Shown: piece by piece, positions 10,619-22,132 of the stretch
Layout of the letters: each line of letters opens with the position of its first letter
How positions within the stretch are numbered: position 1 is the stretch's first letter
Assembly (NCBI RefSeq): GCF_016802725.1
Contig: NC_052664.1
Location: 27,917,275 to 27,981,274 of the forward strand
Length of the DNA stretch: 64,000 nt
From: Solenopsis invicta
Lineage: Eukaryota; Arthropoda; Insecta; Hymenoptera; Formicidae
Direction: 5' to 3'
Made by a program: the position numbers and the translations under genes
The notes under the pieces: generated by a model
Database searches by the model: none
What the model saw: only the letters and a program-made list of their open reading frames with translations
Told to the model about the DNA's origin: nothing

Positions 10619-12143
10619 GGATATCATGTTGGCAAGTGGCAAACTATCGCTAGACGCCTTACCACGGAATATGGCTACGGAAGAGTGCATATTGGGACTT
10701 GAATTTTCTGGAAGAGACACCGATGGTCGTCGCGTAATGGGCATGGTTGCAGCTAAAGGATTAGCGACTACCGTGGTAGCGGATCGTGATTTTCTTTGGG
10801 AGGTACCCGACAAGTGGAGCTTGGAACAAGCGGCAACGATACCTGTCGCTTACACAACTAGTTATTATGCTCTGTTTATACGGGGTCGATTGAAAGCAGG
10901 CGAAAGCGTGCTAATCCACGTTGGTACAGGCGGCGTCGGTCAAGCTGCAATTGCCATTGCTCTGTACGCTAAGTGTACCGTCTTTACTACCGTCGGCACG
11001 CCGGAGAAGAGAGAATATTTGAATAAAGTCTTTCCGCAGTTAAACGACAGGCATATCGGCAATTCCCGAGATACAAATTTTGAACAACTGATACTTGTTG
11101 AAACAGAAGGGCGTGGAGTCGACGTCGTACTCAATTCACTGACAGAAGAGAAATTGGAAGCTGGCATTCGGTGTCTGGCGTACGGTGGCCGTTTCCTTGA
11201 AATTGGCAAGTATGATATGTTGAATGGCAGCCGTGTAGAAATGTCAATGTTTTTGAAGAATACGTCTTTTCATGGTATATTGTTGGATGAGCTATTCGAA
11301 AAAGACAGCGTGGAAAAAAAGGAACTGATAAAACTCGTTTCGGAGGGAATGGAAAATGGCGCGGTACGTCCGCTCCAATCAAACATTTTTACAGAACAAC
11401 AGCTTGAATCGGGATTCAGATTCATGGCGACAGGCAAACACATCGGTAAAGTGCTACTAAAAAACACTTTACCGATGTGTTTGCCTGTCGCCATGAATCA
11501 AAAAAGCAGATGAAGAACCAAAGAAACGTGCGTCACCAACGCCAAAGACAGTAGCCGCGATTCCCCGTACTTACATGAATCCGGAGAAATCATACATCTT
11601 GGTTGGCGGTCTCGGTGGGTTCGGTCTGGAGTTGGCCAACTGGATGATCAGCCGCGGCGCCAAATTTATCGTTCTCGTATCACGCTCAGGCATACGTACC
11701 GGTTATCAAGCACTGTGTGTACGTCGCTGGCGCGAAAGTGGCATACAAATTGTTGTTTGCACAGAGAATATTACGACGTTAACGGGTGCTAAAAGATTAA
11801 TTCAAAAAAGCAACCGCATCGCTCCGGTAGGCGATATTCAATTTAGCAGCCGTCCTTCGTGATGCTCTCATCGAAAATTTGGAAGAAGCCGATTTCAAGA
11901 CAGTTATTTCACCGAAAATCAATGTTACAAGAAATTTAGACGCGGTATCGAGAAAACTTTGCCCATCGCTCGATTACTTTGTGGTATTTTCGTCTGTATC
12001 AAGCGGTCGTGGTAATATGGGTCAAACAAACTATGGTTTCGCAAACTCAGCCATGGAAAGAATGATGGAAGAGAGGCAGACTAATGGTTTACCTGGTCTT
12101 GCCATTCAATGGGGTGCCATCGCAGACGTTGGCTTAATCATGG
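10619..12143 (+). pseudogene. FAS copy A: enoyl reductase and ketoreductase exon
   Basis: The acceptor AG just before 10619 joins INFR to DIMLASGKLSLDALP, the usual FAS junction, so the in-frame ATG at 10593 is intronic. ER follows with its nucleotide-binding motif HVGTGGVGQAA (near 10920). At 11454 a fold-back insertion shifts the frame and gives a stop at 11511. KR resumes at about 11500 with YILVGGLGGFG (near 11590) and the active-site Tyr segment GQTNYGFAN (near 12022). Compared with copies B and C, two bases are missing near 11833, shifting KR again. It ends at a GTAATA donor. Confidence 0.87.
11419..11499. repeat. Perfect 35-bp fold-back inside FAS ER/KR linker
   Basis: 11419-11453 is a perfect reverse complement of 11465-11499 with an 11-nt loop. 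The left arm is FAS coding sequence (FMATGKHIGKV region); the right arm is an extra inverted copy that breaks the frame. The identical structure exists in copy C at 61519-61599, so it predates that duplication. Such a short, perfect, local inversion fits a template-switch event in replication or repair. Confidence 0.95.
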
Positions 12144-12416
12144 GTAATATTATATTAATATATGAAATGTTCCAAAAAAATAGAAATCTTTTTTTTAATC
12201 AAATTCTTGAATGAATCGTCTCTCCAAACTTTTTCCGATTTGCCTTTTATTTACCTTTGTAAACTCAATCTTTATTTTATGTCCTTTTTAAAAAGTATAA
12301 TTTATAAAATAATAATGAAACAATACGTAATGCATATTTTATATAACATTGTTGTCTACAGAATTTATTAATTTCATATATACACAATTTTTCTTATGAC
12401 ATTTTTACCTTTTCAG

Positions 12417-12778
12417 AAATGATGGGAGGTAACGACGCCGAGGTGGGTGGTACTATACCACAACAGATATCAAGTTGTCTCGCAACGATGGATATATTCC
12501 TTCAACAGTCACATCCGGTGTTGGCTTCTTCGATGTTAGCTGAAAAATATAAATCCGACGATGGCAACAAGGCCAATCTTGTCACAACTGTTGCCAATAT
12601 CTTAGGCATTAAAGATTCGATTAATCCCAATAATACCTTGGCCGACTTAGGTATGGATTCTCTAATGGGAGTAGAAATAAAACAGACTCTTGAGAGAAAT
12701 TACAATATCGTATTATCAACACACGAGATCCGAATTTTAAAGAGCTCAAAAATGAAAGAATTATCGTTAAATAAATAA
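12417..12778 (+). CDS. FAS copy A: acyl carrier protein exon
   Basis: Starts after a CCTTTTCAG acceptor and is open to a TAA. It encodes MGGNDAEVGGTIPQQISS, then an ACP with the phosphopantetheine Ser in LADLGMDSLMGVEIKQ. Two residues after GIKD are missing relative to copies B and C (in-frame 6-bp difference). The frame ends soon after the ACP helices, and the next sequence does not resemble a thioesterase. In a full-length FAS an acyl-ACP thioesterase would follow. Confidence 0.85.
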
Positions 12779-13239
12779 TGAGAAATATCACGGTGCCGTC
12801 ATTTGAGGCCATACTAGGCGCGCGAGGAGGAGTTGTTTACTCTCCGCGAGCGTCTCGTAAGATACTTGAGCCGAATAAGGCCCAGTACTAAATAAGGCCC
12901 ACTTTTAAATTTATCATTTAAAAATACGCTTTATGTTTAAAATATATGCTTAAAAAATGTGTCATAGAAAGTAGATAAAGACCCAGCAAACGAGAAATGA
13001 TTAGATTGGATAAATCTATATGAATTATGTTTCTGAATCCGCGAGAAGGTATTGAATTTTATAGAAACTTAACACATTGAATCCGTTTCCTATATCTCTA
13101 ATTAAATAAAATTCATTACATTTTTTTTACGTAAATCATTCAAATGGAATCTACGTGAGTAAAACAATATTTTTGTAATATTTTCAAAAACAATTTTTGC
13201 AAAAAAAATCAATTTCTTAGGAATTTTTTTCGGAAATTT

Positions 13240-13308
13240 TCAAGCGGTCGCCCATCCAAGTCGCGACTCCAGTGAACGTTGCTTGACTTCCGTGATCGCT
13301 GCGAACTG
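13240..13308 (-). pseudogene. 5S rRNA-derived fragment (possible SINE3 scrap)
   Basis: CAAGCGGTCGCCCATCCAAG followed by ACGTTGCTTGACTTC and GTGATC is the reverse complement of the central and 3' part of 5S rRNA, including the internal promoter region. It diverges in between and lacks the 5S ends, so it is a pseudogene or part of a 5S-derived SINE rather than a working gene. Confidence 0.5.
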
Positions 13309-13330
13309 ATCTCTCATGATGACCTGTAAA

Positions 13331-13870
13331 CACTTTATACTGATATGTGTATATAATTGTTAGATTAGGTCAATATACGTTATCGAAAAAATGAAATATG
13401 TATAATTAAAGCATATTATTTATATAAACAAATATAAAATTATAGTTTTTTTACTAATTTTGCAAATGTAAAATAGCATCTGGAATAACTTTTCTGTTAT
13501 TTGTTTAAAAAAGAATGCAATTAGAAAATATATATCAATATAATACAATAATTAAATCAAATATAAAAAAATTTTTATTAAAAAACTAATTAAAAAATAT
13601 TGTTTGCTCATTGGGATGTAGATCAAGGTTTCTTCATATATGGACCTATTTTGTCTATTGATATGAGTATTTATGTTTCTCAACAATACATGTTGCACAC
13701 AGGACTACAGGACCATATGCTTTTTTCTAAACGTCGTAAAGTCGTGATATTTGAAGGACGTCTGCGGACGTCTATGCAAAGTCGACTTGCAATCAACTCC
13801 GAAAGCCTGACTTAGAAAAGTCGATTTACAATTGACATATGGATGGTTGTGCTGTTAGGGTAGTCAAATA
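13331..13870. other. AT-rich interior, no gene recognised
   Basis: AT-rich sequence with a 71-codon open frame (13600-13815) that has no recognisable domain. Nothing supports a gene here. Confidence 0.4.
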
Positions 13871-14120
13871 TAATTCATTGCATTGTACATTGAATATGAT
13901 ACCAAAAACAAATGGCCAATCCACAATTACGGATTCAAACGAATAGACTCACGTTCATTGCATTGAATATTGAATATGATATCAAAAGCAGATAATCAAT
14001 CCACAATTACGGATTCAAATGAATAGGTCGCACGTTTTACTTTTATGTATATTGAATAAGATACAGAAAGCAAATATAGCCAATCCGTAATTATTGATTC
14101 AAATGGATTACGGATAGAAA
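13870..14120. repeat. About 100-bp imperfect tandem repeat, roughly 2.5 copies
   Basis: Successive units share ATTGCATTGAATATTGAATATGA, then a CAATCCACAATTACGGATTC block followed by AAACGAATAG or variants. Units near 13880, 13960 and 14040 diverge by substitutions and small indels. Confidence 0.7.
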
Positions 14121-14260
14121 ACGGATTCAAAAAGTCCAAAAACTGGATTTGATTTTGTTCTATTTAATAATCTTAAATATTTTTCAATTATTTCTCGTTT
14201 GCTGAAGAGGGACTAGGGAATTGATACCGGTAGCAACATGTTTATTCATTGGAACAAAAG

Positions 14261-14344
14261 CGATTTTATTTGTGTAATGAAGAAAAGGTACATATAAAAT
14301 ACATATATTTATATGTACCTTTTCTCCATTACACAAATACAATC
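14261..14344. repeat. 39-bp fold-back next to ACP scrap
   Basis: 14261-14299 and 14306-14344 are reverse complements with about two mismatches and a 6-nt loop. The right arm runs directly into an ACP-coding fragment, so this is another FAS-associated palindrome. Confidence 0.85.
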
Positions 14345-14414
14345 GTATTATCGACACAAGAGGTCCGTGCTTTAACGATCTCAAAAATAAAAGAATTATC
14401 TTTGACAAATAATA
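14337..14414 (+). pseudogene. FAS ACP C-terminal fragment (copy D)
   Basis: Encodes about 25 residues (IVLSTQEVRALTISKIKELS) matching the end of the ACP exon in copies A-C. It is preceded by a palindrome and closed by a stop. It is closer to the A-type ending (KELSL) than to B and C. An isolated remnant with no other FAS exon nearby. Confidence 0.7.
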
Positions 14415-14697
14415 AGAAACATTATTTGTCATGACGGGGCATGTTGTAATAAATCATAAAATAATGTATACTTGTTAAATTTACAACAAATTTTTATAAA
14501 AACGGTTAATTTCCCCACTTTGTTACAAGCTTTTGTTGCACTGAATAAACATGTTGCTACCGGTATCAATTCCCTAGTCTCTCTTTATCTACTTTCTATG
14601 ACACATCTTTTAAGTATATATTTTAAACATAAAGCGCATTTTTAAATGATAAATTTAAAAGTGGGCCTTATTTGGTACTGGCCTTATTCGGCTCAAG

Positions 14698-15043
14698 TTA
14701 CCTGGGGCATAACGGGTATAGTCATTTTAAACTAGTTTTAAACATATTAAAAGTAAATAAATCACATTGATTTTTTTTTAAATATTCTTTGGAATATCTA
14801 TTTTAAGAAAAAACAAAAAATTTGCATTTCTTGCAAAAAAAATAGATTAAAAGGACAAAATTATTATTTTATTGAAAACGTGCACTAATCCTATTATGCT
14901 CCGTTATGCGGGATATAATAGGGCATCTCATAAAACTTGTTTATTTTTTAAAAATAATGTTCAAAATTTCCTAAAAGTAACTTAGAACACCTTATATAAG
15001 TAGGAATATATTATTGGACTTCCAATTAATAATATAAATAAAT
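14698..15043. other. AT-rich, nothing recognised
   Basis: No open frame of note and no repeat shared with the rest of the window. Confidence 0.4.
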
Positions 15044-15066
15044 AAATATATATATATATATATATA
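15036..15066. repeat. (AT)n microsatellite
   Basis: An uninterrupted run of TA dinucleotides preceded by AAATAAATA. Confidence 0.9.
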
Positions 15067-15079
15067 CATATTAAAAGCT

Positions 15080-15640
15080 CTGTAGCCTGCGCGTAGCGCG
15101 CGCTTGTTTTGTTCTAGTATGTTAAAAATTATATGTAACTTACCTGTTACAAGTAAAAGCAGTTTAAATGCGTGCGCGCCTTGCGACTTCACTTCACGAA
15201 CTGATTACACTGAAGACGCTTATGCGTCTTTTTTATAAGCTTAGCGCGCATCATCTTGCACCATCTTGACATATTTAAAATAGCTCGGAGCCGAAAAACG
15301 TTATTTTTACAATCTTCGCTTCTCTCCAGACGACTCAAATATGTCCATGAGAGCAGCATGTTAGACTATTATTGAATGATTACAAGAATGTGATATTAAT
15401 GTATACTACTTATTAATGATAATTTAATAGACATTTAGTAATAAATCAATCATGTTCTATTTTTATTTATTTATAATTTGTCATCAAGAACATGATCTGT
15501 CATTTGTCATCGTGAACTCTATTATTTTTAATTAAAAATGTATAACTAATTTTTGAAATTTTTATTATTTATATTTAGTTATATGTAAACATGAAATTAA
15601 ATAAATAGCGCGGGCGAAGCGCGCGCTAATGTTGTTCTAG
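15080..15640. mobile_element. Two Helitron-like 3' ends in direct repeat
   Basis: GCGCGTAGCGCGCGC then TTGTTTTGTTCTAG|T at 15090-15117, and GCGCGGGCGAAGCGCGCGC then TAATGTTGTTCTAG|T at 15607-15640. A GC-rich hairpin a few bases before a terminal CTAG followed by T is the hallmark of Helitron 3' ends. No Rep/helicase coding sequence is present. The 523-bp piece between them may be one non-autonomous copy beside another's end. Confidence 0.45.
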
Positions 15641-15735
15641 TATAATAGAATATGCAAAAAGAATAAGTAATGAACTTATGAAACGTAAGATTTTCAGCTT
15701 TTTTTTCTCAAACAGCTACACATCTAATTCATAGT

Positions 15736-16000
15736 GACGACAAACGCGTCGGATTACGCTGTCGCGTCGTAATAGTCTTAAGTTTGCGGTAGGTCAGGAT
15801 CGCCCGATCGCATATGTCAGCCGCGTATCATCGCGCGCTAAAAAAAAGTATAGTTATATAACAGAGTACGACTGAAAAAGAGTTGTCAGCGATTGTATGG
15901 GCCGTGAAACATTTTAAGCCACATCTCTACGAATAAAATTCAAGAAAAAGATAGTCGTGACCGATATTTAGAAGTGGTTTAAAGCCATCTGATTAGTCTG
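15736..16000 (+). pseudogene. Ty3/gypsy RNase H relic
   Basis: Translating with frame changes gives TNASDYAVAS, then GQDRPIAYVSR, then STTEKELSAIVWAVKHFKPH, the order found in Ty3/gypsy RT-RNase H (RNase H start, RPIAYASR, EKELLAIVWA, TDH). Stops and indels interrupt it. No LTR or integrase lies next to it. Confidence 0.75.
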
Positions 16001-16009
16001 TTTTATCCA

Positions 16010-16508
16010 AATTGGCTTTATTTAGAAATGGCATCTTTGACAAAATTACGTGTCATTTCACGCAATTTCTTGCTTCTGACGTAACGACTTCAATATAGTC
16101 GCGGCGAGTACTCAGGAACCTTAAAATTTGATAAATATTTTCTAACTTTATGCATATTATGTTATATACCCAAGTAGGAATAAAATACATTGAATCAGTA
16201 TTGAATACTGACGAGATAGCGATACTGCACCAAAAAATAAGATTCATTTTTCAGTACTGGCCTTCTATTAGACCAACATTAAAAAATTAATGGTATTGTA
16301 CATACTAGCCCATTAGGCTTGTTTTCTATTCCTGCACTAGACTACACTGAAATGTTCCTTCTTACCTTCGCCAACTTTTAAACATCTATCTATTTCATTT
16401 CAAGTGTACACTAATTCAGAGAGTTTAGGAACAGAAAACAAACAAATTATGTAGATTAGTACAGAATAGTAGTATTCAGCATATTACCGATAAGATTTTC
16501 AGTAACAT
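16010..16508. other. AT-rich flank, nothing recognised
   Basis: No supported gene. The short minus-strand frame at 16053-16247 has no recognisable domain. Confidence 0.4.
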
Positions 16509-16519
16509 CCCAGATAGCA

Positions 16520-16760
16520 CATGGACGTCCATCGAACGTTCGTTTGCGAACGCCCAATGGGACGTCCATTGGACGCCCAATTTGGGTGCCCTTGGACGTC
16601 CAATGGACGTTCTTTCGAGGTACGTTTGCAAATCGATTGGACGTCCATAGAACGTCCATGCTGGACATCCATCAAACGTCCGGCGGACTATAATTGGACA
16701 TTCATTGGATAGTCCAATTTTCACAAGTAGACATCCACAGAATGTCCAAAACATGTTCCG
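16520..16760. repeat. Subterminal GGACGTCCA array
   Basis: At least ten exact or near copies of GGACGTCCA or its complement in 240 bp, in both orientations. Palindromic octamers clustered next to a TIR resemble the subterminal transposase-binding arrays of CACTA-type elements. Short open frames across it on both strands are a by-product of the repeats. Confidence 0.8.
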
Positions 16761-17340
16761 TGTTTGTAATTTCAATTAATTTTATAAATTTTAATATGCT
16801 CAATGCTTATTAAAAATATTTAAAGACATAAAATTTATAAAATTTAATTTATATTTATTAATTAATTAAAATAAATCAAATAGTGATGGAAACGTAAAAA
16901 ATGCTGCGAATATATACAGCGTATATATAAAATTTTTATGAACACCTGACATTATATTATTGTCAGTTGCGTACAATATAATTAAGTTTAATTTATCAAA
17001 TGTGATATAATAAAGTTAAATACAATCAAATGATAAAAAAACAATTTTCCATATAATTATAAAAACATATATTCTGATTTTTTTCATACAGTCTATCTTA
17101 ATATATTATCACATAAAATTTTAATGTTAATAAACTATATCTAAACAAAATAAACATTCAAAATAAAAAACTTTTTATCGTAGATACATGAAGATGTCAA
17201 AAATTATGTGTTATAAACTATTTCTTATTAATAATTAACTCAAAAAACAAACTAAGTAAACCAAATAGGAACAAAAGCTGTTAAAAACTATTTCTTATTT
17301 ATAATTAACTCAAAAAACAAACTATATAAGTAAACCAAAT
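16761..17340. other. AT-rich transposon interior
   Basis: No gene visible. It contains a short direct repeat (CTATTTCTTATTAATAATTA and a variant) at 17217 and 17288. Confidence 0.4.
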
Positions 17341-17370
17341 AAGAACTGGAACTGAGGCTTAAAAGAATCT

Positions 17371-19695
17371 TATTGATCTTCCAGTTGCCTTTGAACGTTT
17401 AATTTATTTTGTTCCGCATGAAGCCTTTCTTTTGCCCTCTTGAGCCATTTCTGTATTGCCTCTTCGATATCCTTTTTTGTGAACATAGCGTTGACTATTT
17501 CGCCTGCGGCTATAACAGAATCCGATATATATTTACCTATTTAACATTTATTTAAAATAGCATAATTTAAAAAAGTAAGGATTATTAAAAACGTACCGAT
17601 TAATAGCTGTGATAGCTTTGATGATCGGAATACACGTTTATTTTTTTTTCCCAACCAACTATATTCAGAAGCTAGTTTATTGGTGAAAATTTGGCTCAAA
17701 TTGCGTTTTATGAACTCGTATGCATTGTTCCCACCAATTTTTGAAGCTTCTAAAATCTGAAACAGTTATTACGAAACAGCAGTATAGAAATACGGAATTG
17801 TGAAATAAATATTAAACAAAAAATAAATAATAGTCAAAGAACTTAAGTTAACGTGTTATCTAACATTTATTTTAATGGTGTAACTTATTATTATAATATT
17901 TACAATGGTTACATTTGAAATAACATTTAATGATGGAATAAAAGTTACATTTGTAGTAAACATGTTCACTAAACGCAATTTCAAATGTAACCATTGTGAA
18001 TATTATAATAATTTAATATTATACATCAATAAAATAAATATTTGATAGCACGTAAACTTAGCTACGCTGTTTGCCTATTATTTATTTCCCGTTTAGTTTT
18101 TAATTTTGGAGCAATAAATAATATAATTTTATATGAAATAAATGATAACTATATACATTAAATATTTAGCGATGTATTAAAATTTTCATCCGTTTTCAAA
18201 AAGCCTTCCATTTGCCCTAATTGCCTTTCATTATCCATAGGGATATTGCGATATTGCAGGAATAAAAAATGGATTGCTTCCTGACATCGTCTGCATTATT
18301 AAAATGTGCATAATTCGGATTCTCAACTGCATTTTTAATAATTCTTAAATTGTCACTTTGTTGCCAAATTTCTGCTTTAAGGAGATGCTGTTGTCGTATA
18401 ATTTCTTTAAAATATGTCACTAAAACTTAAATTGTTAAGGTATTTTATATTTTCTAGTACTGCATTTGAATCAACCAAATATTACTACGGATTATAAGTT
18501 TTGTTCTTTATTTCAGTAACTGTAACGATTACATTTTCTTTTAGATTTGATGGTATACATGTACTGAAATGTAGAATGTTTTATCCATCAGCATTTTCCA
18601 AAACTTTTGGATTAAACATATGATTAATGAATCAAATAGTCAACTGCGTACATTGAATACACAATTATTTAATTATTTAGTTAGTTGAATAAATAGCTAT
18701 GTTAAATTTAAAGAGTACACCAAAAATATTTATTAATATTTGCTGCGTCAATATATACAAACCGTTATTATTTTGTAACTCTTTGTGAATTGGACAATGT
18801 TTGCAAGTGCAAATCAAATTATTGCTTGAAATCTTGTTGTCTAAAATGTTTGCTGGCTCATCATGTAACACACTGGATGCATCACTTTCATTTGACGAAA
18901 GGTTGAGTTGAGATTTTGTCTTTTTTTTGTTTTGAGCTCCCGTCACTTCTGAAATTTAATTATACAAAATGTACATTTTGCCACAGTACATATAGTTAGA
19001 ATATATTTAAACAAACGTTTTAAAAGCGGAAGTGTTGGTAGGGTCCTATCATCCTCGTCATCGGAAGAAGATAATAGTCGTTTACTGGGTCGCTTTCGCC
19101 GTACATCTATTTCAGAATTTAAATCAGAAATGCATTCTGACTTTTTGCATTTTTCCCTGGCAGTTTTGTAATCGGCTAGAAATATGAAGATTGATAATCA
19201 GATTATATCAGAACTTAATCTAAGGACTACGCGTGATATTTTTATCTAAAAACATAATATGAACTAAAACACTTAAAAATTAATTTATTGTACATATAGA
19301 AGAAATTTACTTAGGCTTAAATAAAAATCAATCGAAAAAATGTTTACAATGTCTTTAATGTTATAATGTTAACACATGCGTTTTTTAAAAGAAATATTTA
19401 GTACGATTTTATTTGTGATTGATTACCATCACAAATTATTGATTACCAGCACAAATTACCATAGATATATAAACAAATACTGCATATACTTACCAAAAGT
19501 GCTGTTTCGAAATATGCTGATTTCGTAAGAAGGCCAACATGTATTCGGTTGTTCATTTTTCCGAATAATGGCCATAATTTTATCGTTTTTAAACGGCGGC
19601 CAATAACATCGGTTTTGTATGATCCAACTAGATGGTACTGCCTCGACTGTATCTTCGTCAATAAATCTGACGACAGTCCATGTTTGATCTGACAT
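17371..19695 (-). pseudogene. DUF4806-type transposon-associated protein gene
   Basis: A multi-exon gene on minus. Exon 1 (19695-19494) encodes SDQTWTVVRFIDEDTVEAVP then NRCYWPPFKN, the characteristic N-terminus of insect DUF4806 proteins. Exons near 19175-19016 (basic and Ser/Asp-rich, RRKRPSKRLLSSSDDEDD), 18951-18768 and 18420-18190 follow. The DUF4806 core is in 17759-17598 (GGNNAYEFIKRNLSQIFTN, YSWLGKKNKRVF) and 17535-17371 (a basic helical tail, QKWLKRAKERLHAEQ). Splice borders are consistent, but the 18420-18190 exon needs a frame change near its end, so this copy is probably broken. Function is unknown; such proteins are repeatedly found near transposases in ants (recollection, not checked here). 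Confidence 0.7.
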
Positions 19696-20049
19696 TTCTA
19701 CTGCTCCAATTAATGAATCAAACGCAGCCTTTAGTCTTAATAATTAAAAAAAAACTTTAACATAATTTCTAAATCGCACTTACACTTATATATGCATTCT
19801 ATATATAATAATTTTTATGTAAATTAAAAAAAAACTTTTGCACGAGGCATAACTACAAATAGCTTTTGATATAGATTGATCAAGTTTGAAACAAAAATTT
19901 TCACAACAAAATTGGAAACATTTTTTATCAACAAATTATAAAATTAGAACACTATATTTTATCGTATAAAAACATAAAAACGGTTTGTTAATTGAGTTAA
20001 CTTTTACTTTGTATCATGAATATAACATACAATTTAATATATTATTTAA
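19696..20049. other. Spacer between the two transposon genes
   Basis: AT-rich, about 350 bp, with no open frame worth calling. It would contain the promoter of the downstream DUF4806-type gene and the 3' end of the transposase gene. Confidence 0.4.
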
Positions 20050-22132
20050 CTATTTTGAATGCAAAAGTGGAAAAACGATACTTTGGTTTTTGAATTTTAA
20101 TTTCAGGCATTTGTATGCGATTTGTTTTATATCCCACATTTGTAAATCTTGGATACGATCAACAACATAAATTTCTAACTTTGATGACTCACATGGTTCC
20201 GAGTAAAAATTAGTAAGTGACTGATATTTATTGCCAATTACAAAAGTATTTTCATCGGTTGAAATAAAATTCTGAACAATTATAATAGTTCCATCGGTTA
20301 AACAACAGATATGATCAGGTGCCGTTTTTAATATAAATTGTTTAAACACAATTTTATTATATTGACTCAATTTTGAATTGTAAATAATGTCATTTATAGT
20401 CGGACCATTAAAGTGTAGATTTTGAAGTTGTGGCTTTCTATTAATTGTTCTTAATTTATCGATAGATTTTGCACAAGAATTTTGCTCGCTTATGCGACAA
20501 ACAATCTGTTCTAACGGTTTCTCATTTTTACGAATCATATTTAAGATTATTTGCAAATAATTTTCAAAGGCAAATGCACTAAATTCCTCCAATGTTCCAA
20601 ATTTTGCAACATCATCATAAAGGTGAAGTAAATTATGCACATTATGTGATACATTTTCTTTTCCATATAGAATTATAAACGTTTTTACAAAATATTTCAA
20701 CAGTGATTTCGCATAATCTAAATGCAATTCTATGTGTTTTGAATTTGATAAAATAATGATAGCTACGTGTAAAGTTAAAAAGTTAACATATTTATCAGCA
20801 TCCAGAACAGATTTTAAAACTAGTGGTCCTGTATATAACACAAAAGTTCTAAACTCAGTTGCTTTCCATCTATTGCTTTCAATTAATGATCTTGATTTTC
20901 GGTTAATTTCGCATGGTATATGACGATTTTGTTTCACCAATGATGCAGAGACTTCTGATATTTGATTAAAAGATAATTTGCATCGAAGTTTGCCATGACA
21001 CCACATTTTTACAACTAACGCTTTGACAATTCCTAGATACAATAAATGCATTGGATCAGATGGAAAATCCTTTACCATATCTAAATTAGGAATTGTTTCA
21101 AGTATAGATGTGCCTGTGTGATGACCTTTCTGTAATTTTCGACGAAAATCATGGTCCGTTCTTTGATCAAAACTATTTACATATGGATAACACACTCTGT
21201 CAAGATAATATTCTCCTTTACATATACATTTGTTACACAAATAATAACCCGAATGTCCTTTCGTGAATTTAATCAATGCTTTAACGGGTACATCACAGAT
21301 AAATGCATTAATTTTAAATGCATAATTATACCCATTAATTGTTATGCCATTTAAAGTAAAATTAATTGCTTCCTCTGTAAAAGCTTGTAAAAATAAATTT
21401 GCATCTCCAGGTTTCTCGTTTCCATAGTAAATCCCAACAACATTTACTTCGCTATAATTCTCTACTAAGTTGCATAAAATCGGATATACTTGATTACTTG
21501 AGCTTTTAAATAAAGGAAGCCCATCGACATTCACATTAACTTGAATAGATTGCAAATTTTCAGAATATCGCGATACAAGTTGTTCAATGCAATTGCGCAA
21601 TCCAAAATGATAATAATATCCTGGTGGAATACTTTATACATTAATTTTCCTAGGAGTTTTTAATAAACTACGTGCATCAGTAGGTAATTCCGGATACTTG
21701 GGTTTTATGCGAGTCATTAATTCGGTCAATGCAACGTGTGATATGTGATTTCTGATTGCCCAATCTCGAAGCCATGGCAAAAAATTTAAACAGTCATCAG
21801 AATAAAAATTGTTAGATTCTGTATTAGCATTATAAATTACTTTGTCATTAGAATTATTTTCATTCATTACTTCAATTTCACAATCGATATTTATATTTGT
21901 GGAGTGATCAGAATTCGACAAGTCATTCACCATTGTTATCCAAATTCAATGATAAATTATGTAATTCATGTAACCTATTGTCAGCTTCAAGTGATGGTCT
22001 AGTAACGCTATTATTAGAATTCGGGAACGAAGTTCTTAATAATGACGTTTCACAAATGTTTTGTATAGTGTTAATCACCGAATCTGACATCTTTTTCGCT
22101 CGTCGATAATAATTATATTTTATTTTTGGCAT
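20050..22132 (-). pseudogene. tnp2-like transposase (EnSpm/CACTA-related), lightly broken
   Basis: The main block (21633-20050, over 500 codons) encodes the conserved core: VNVDGLPLFKSSSNQVYPIL with the first candidate catalytic Asp, a CDVPVKALIKFTKGHSGYY segment leading into a CxxC-type knuckle (CNKCICKGEYY), and DFPSDPMHLLYLGIVKALV, all typical of tnp2-family transposases. The N-terminus is at 22132-21923 (MPKIKYNYYRRAKKM...) and 21933-21634. The two parts are in different frames, and one TAA at 21636-21634 interrupts the join to the core in the same frame. So there are two lesions: a frameshift near 21925 and one nonsense codon. The rest is clean, suggesting recent loss. Confidence 0.75.

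Larger units (their letters stand above)
5453..12778 (+). pseudogene. Fatty acid synthase-like pseudogene, copy A
   Basis: Type I animal FAS builds long-chain acyl chains from malonyl-CoA with NADPH in the cytosol; insects use several paralogues for storage lipid and cuticular hydrocarbon precursors. Exons here are 5453-5806, 6050-9207, 9585-10053, 10155-10516, 10619-12143 and 12417-12778, all with plausible GT/AG borders. Domain order is KS, AT, DH, pseudo-methyltransferase, ER, KR, ACP. Catalytic motifs remain (VDTACSS, GHSVGELG, GMDSLMG). Lesions: frameshifts near 8350, 8975, 10205 and 11833, a TAA at 10314-10316, and a 35-bp fold-back insertion after 11453. The first coding exon would lie left of the window. 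No thioesterase follows ACP. Decay is spread along the gene, so a functional enzyme is very unlikely. Confidence 0.93.
12865..14697. mobile_element. Inverted-repeat element with about 120-bp arms
   Basis: 12865-12985 (CTTGAGCCGAATAAGGCCC...) is the reverse complement of 14578-14697 with few differences. It starts 86 bp after the FAS copy A stop. The inside holds a 5S-like fragment, tandem repeats, a second hairpin and an ACP scrap, but no transposase. No clear target duplication could be assigned. Confidence 0.65.

Noticed and set aside
12779..16500. Thioesterase domain downstream of FAS copy A
   Set aside because: No Ser-hydrolase motif or similar sequence found on plus; the region is repeat-derived.
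16456..16775. Overlapping short proteins on both strands
   Set aside because: They arise from the GGACGTCC array; no codon signal beyond the repeat.
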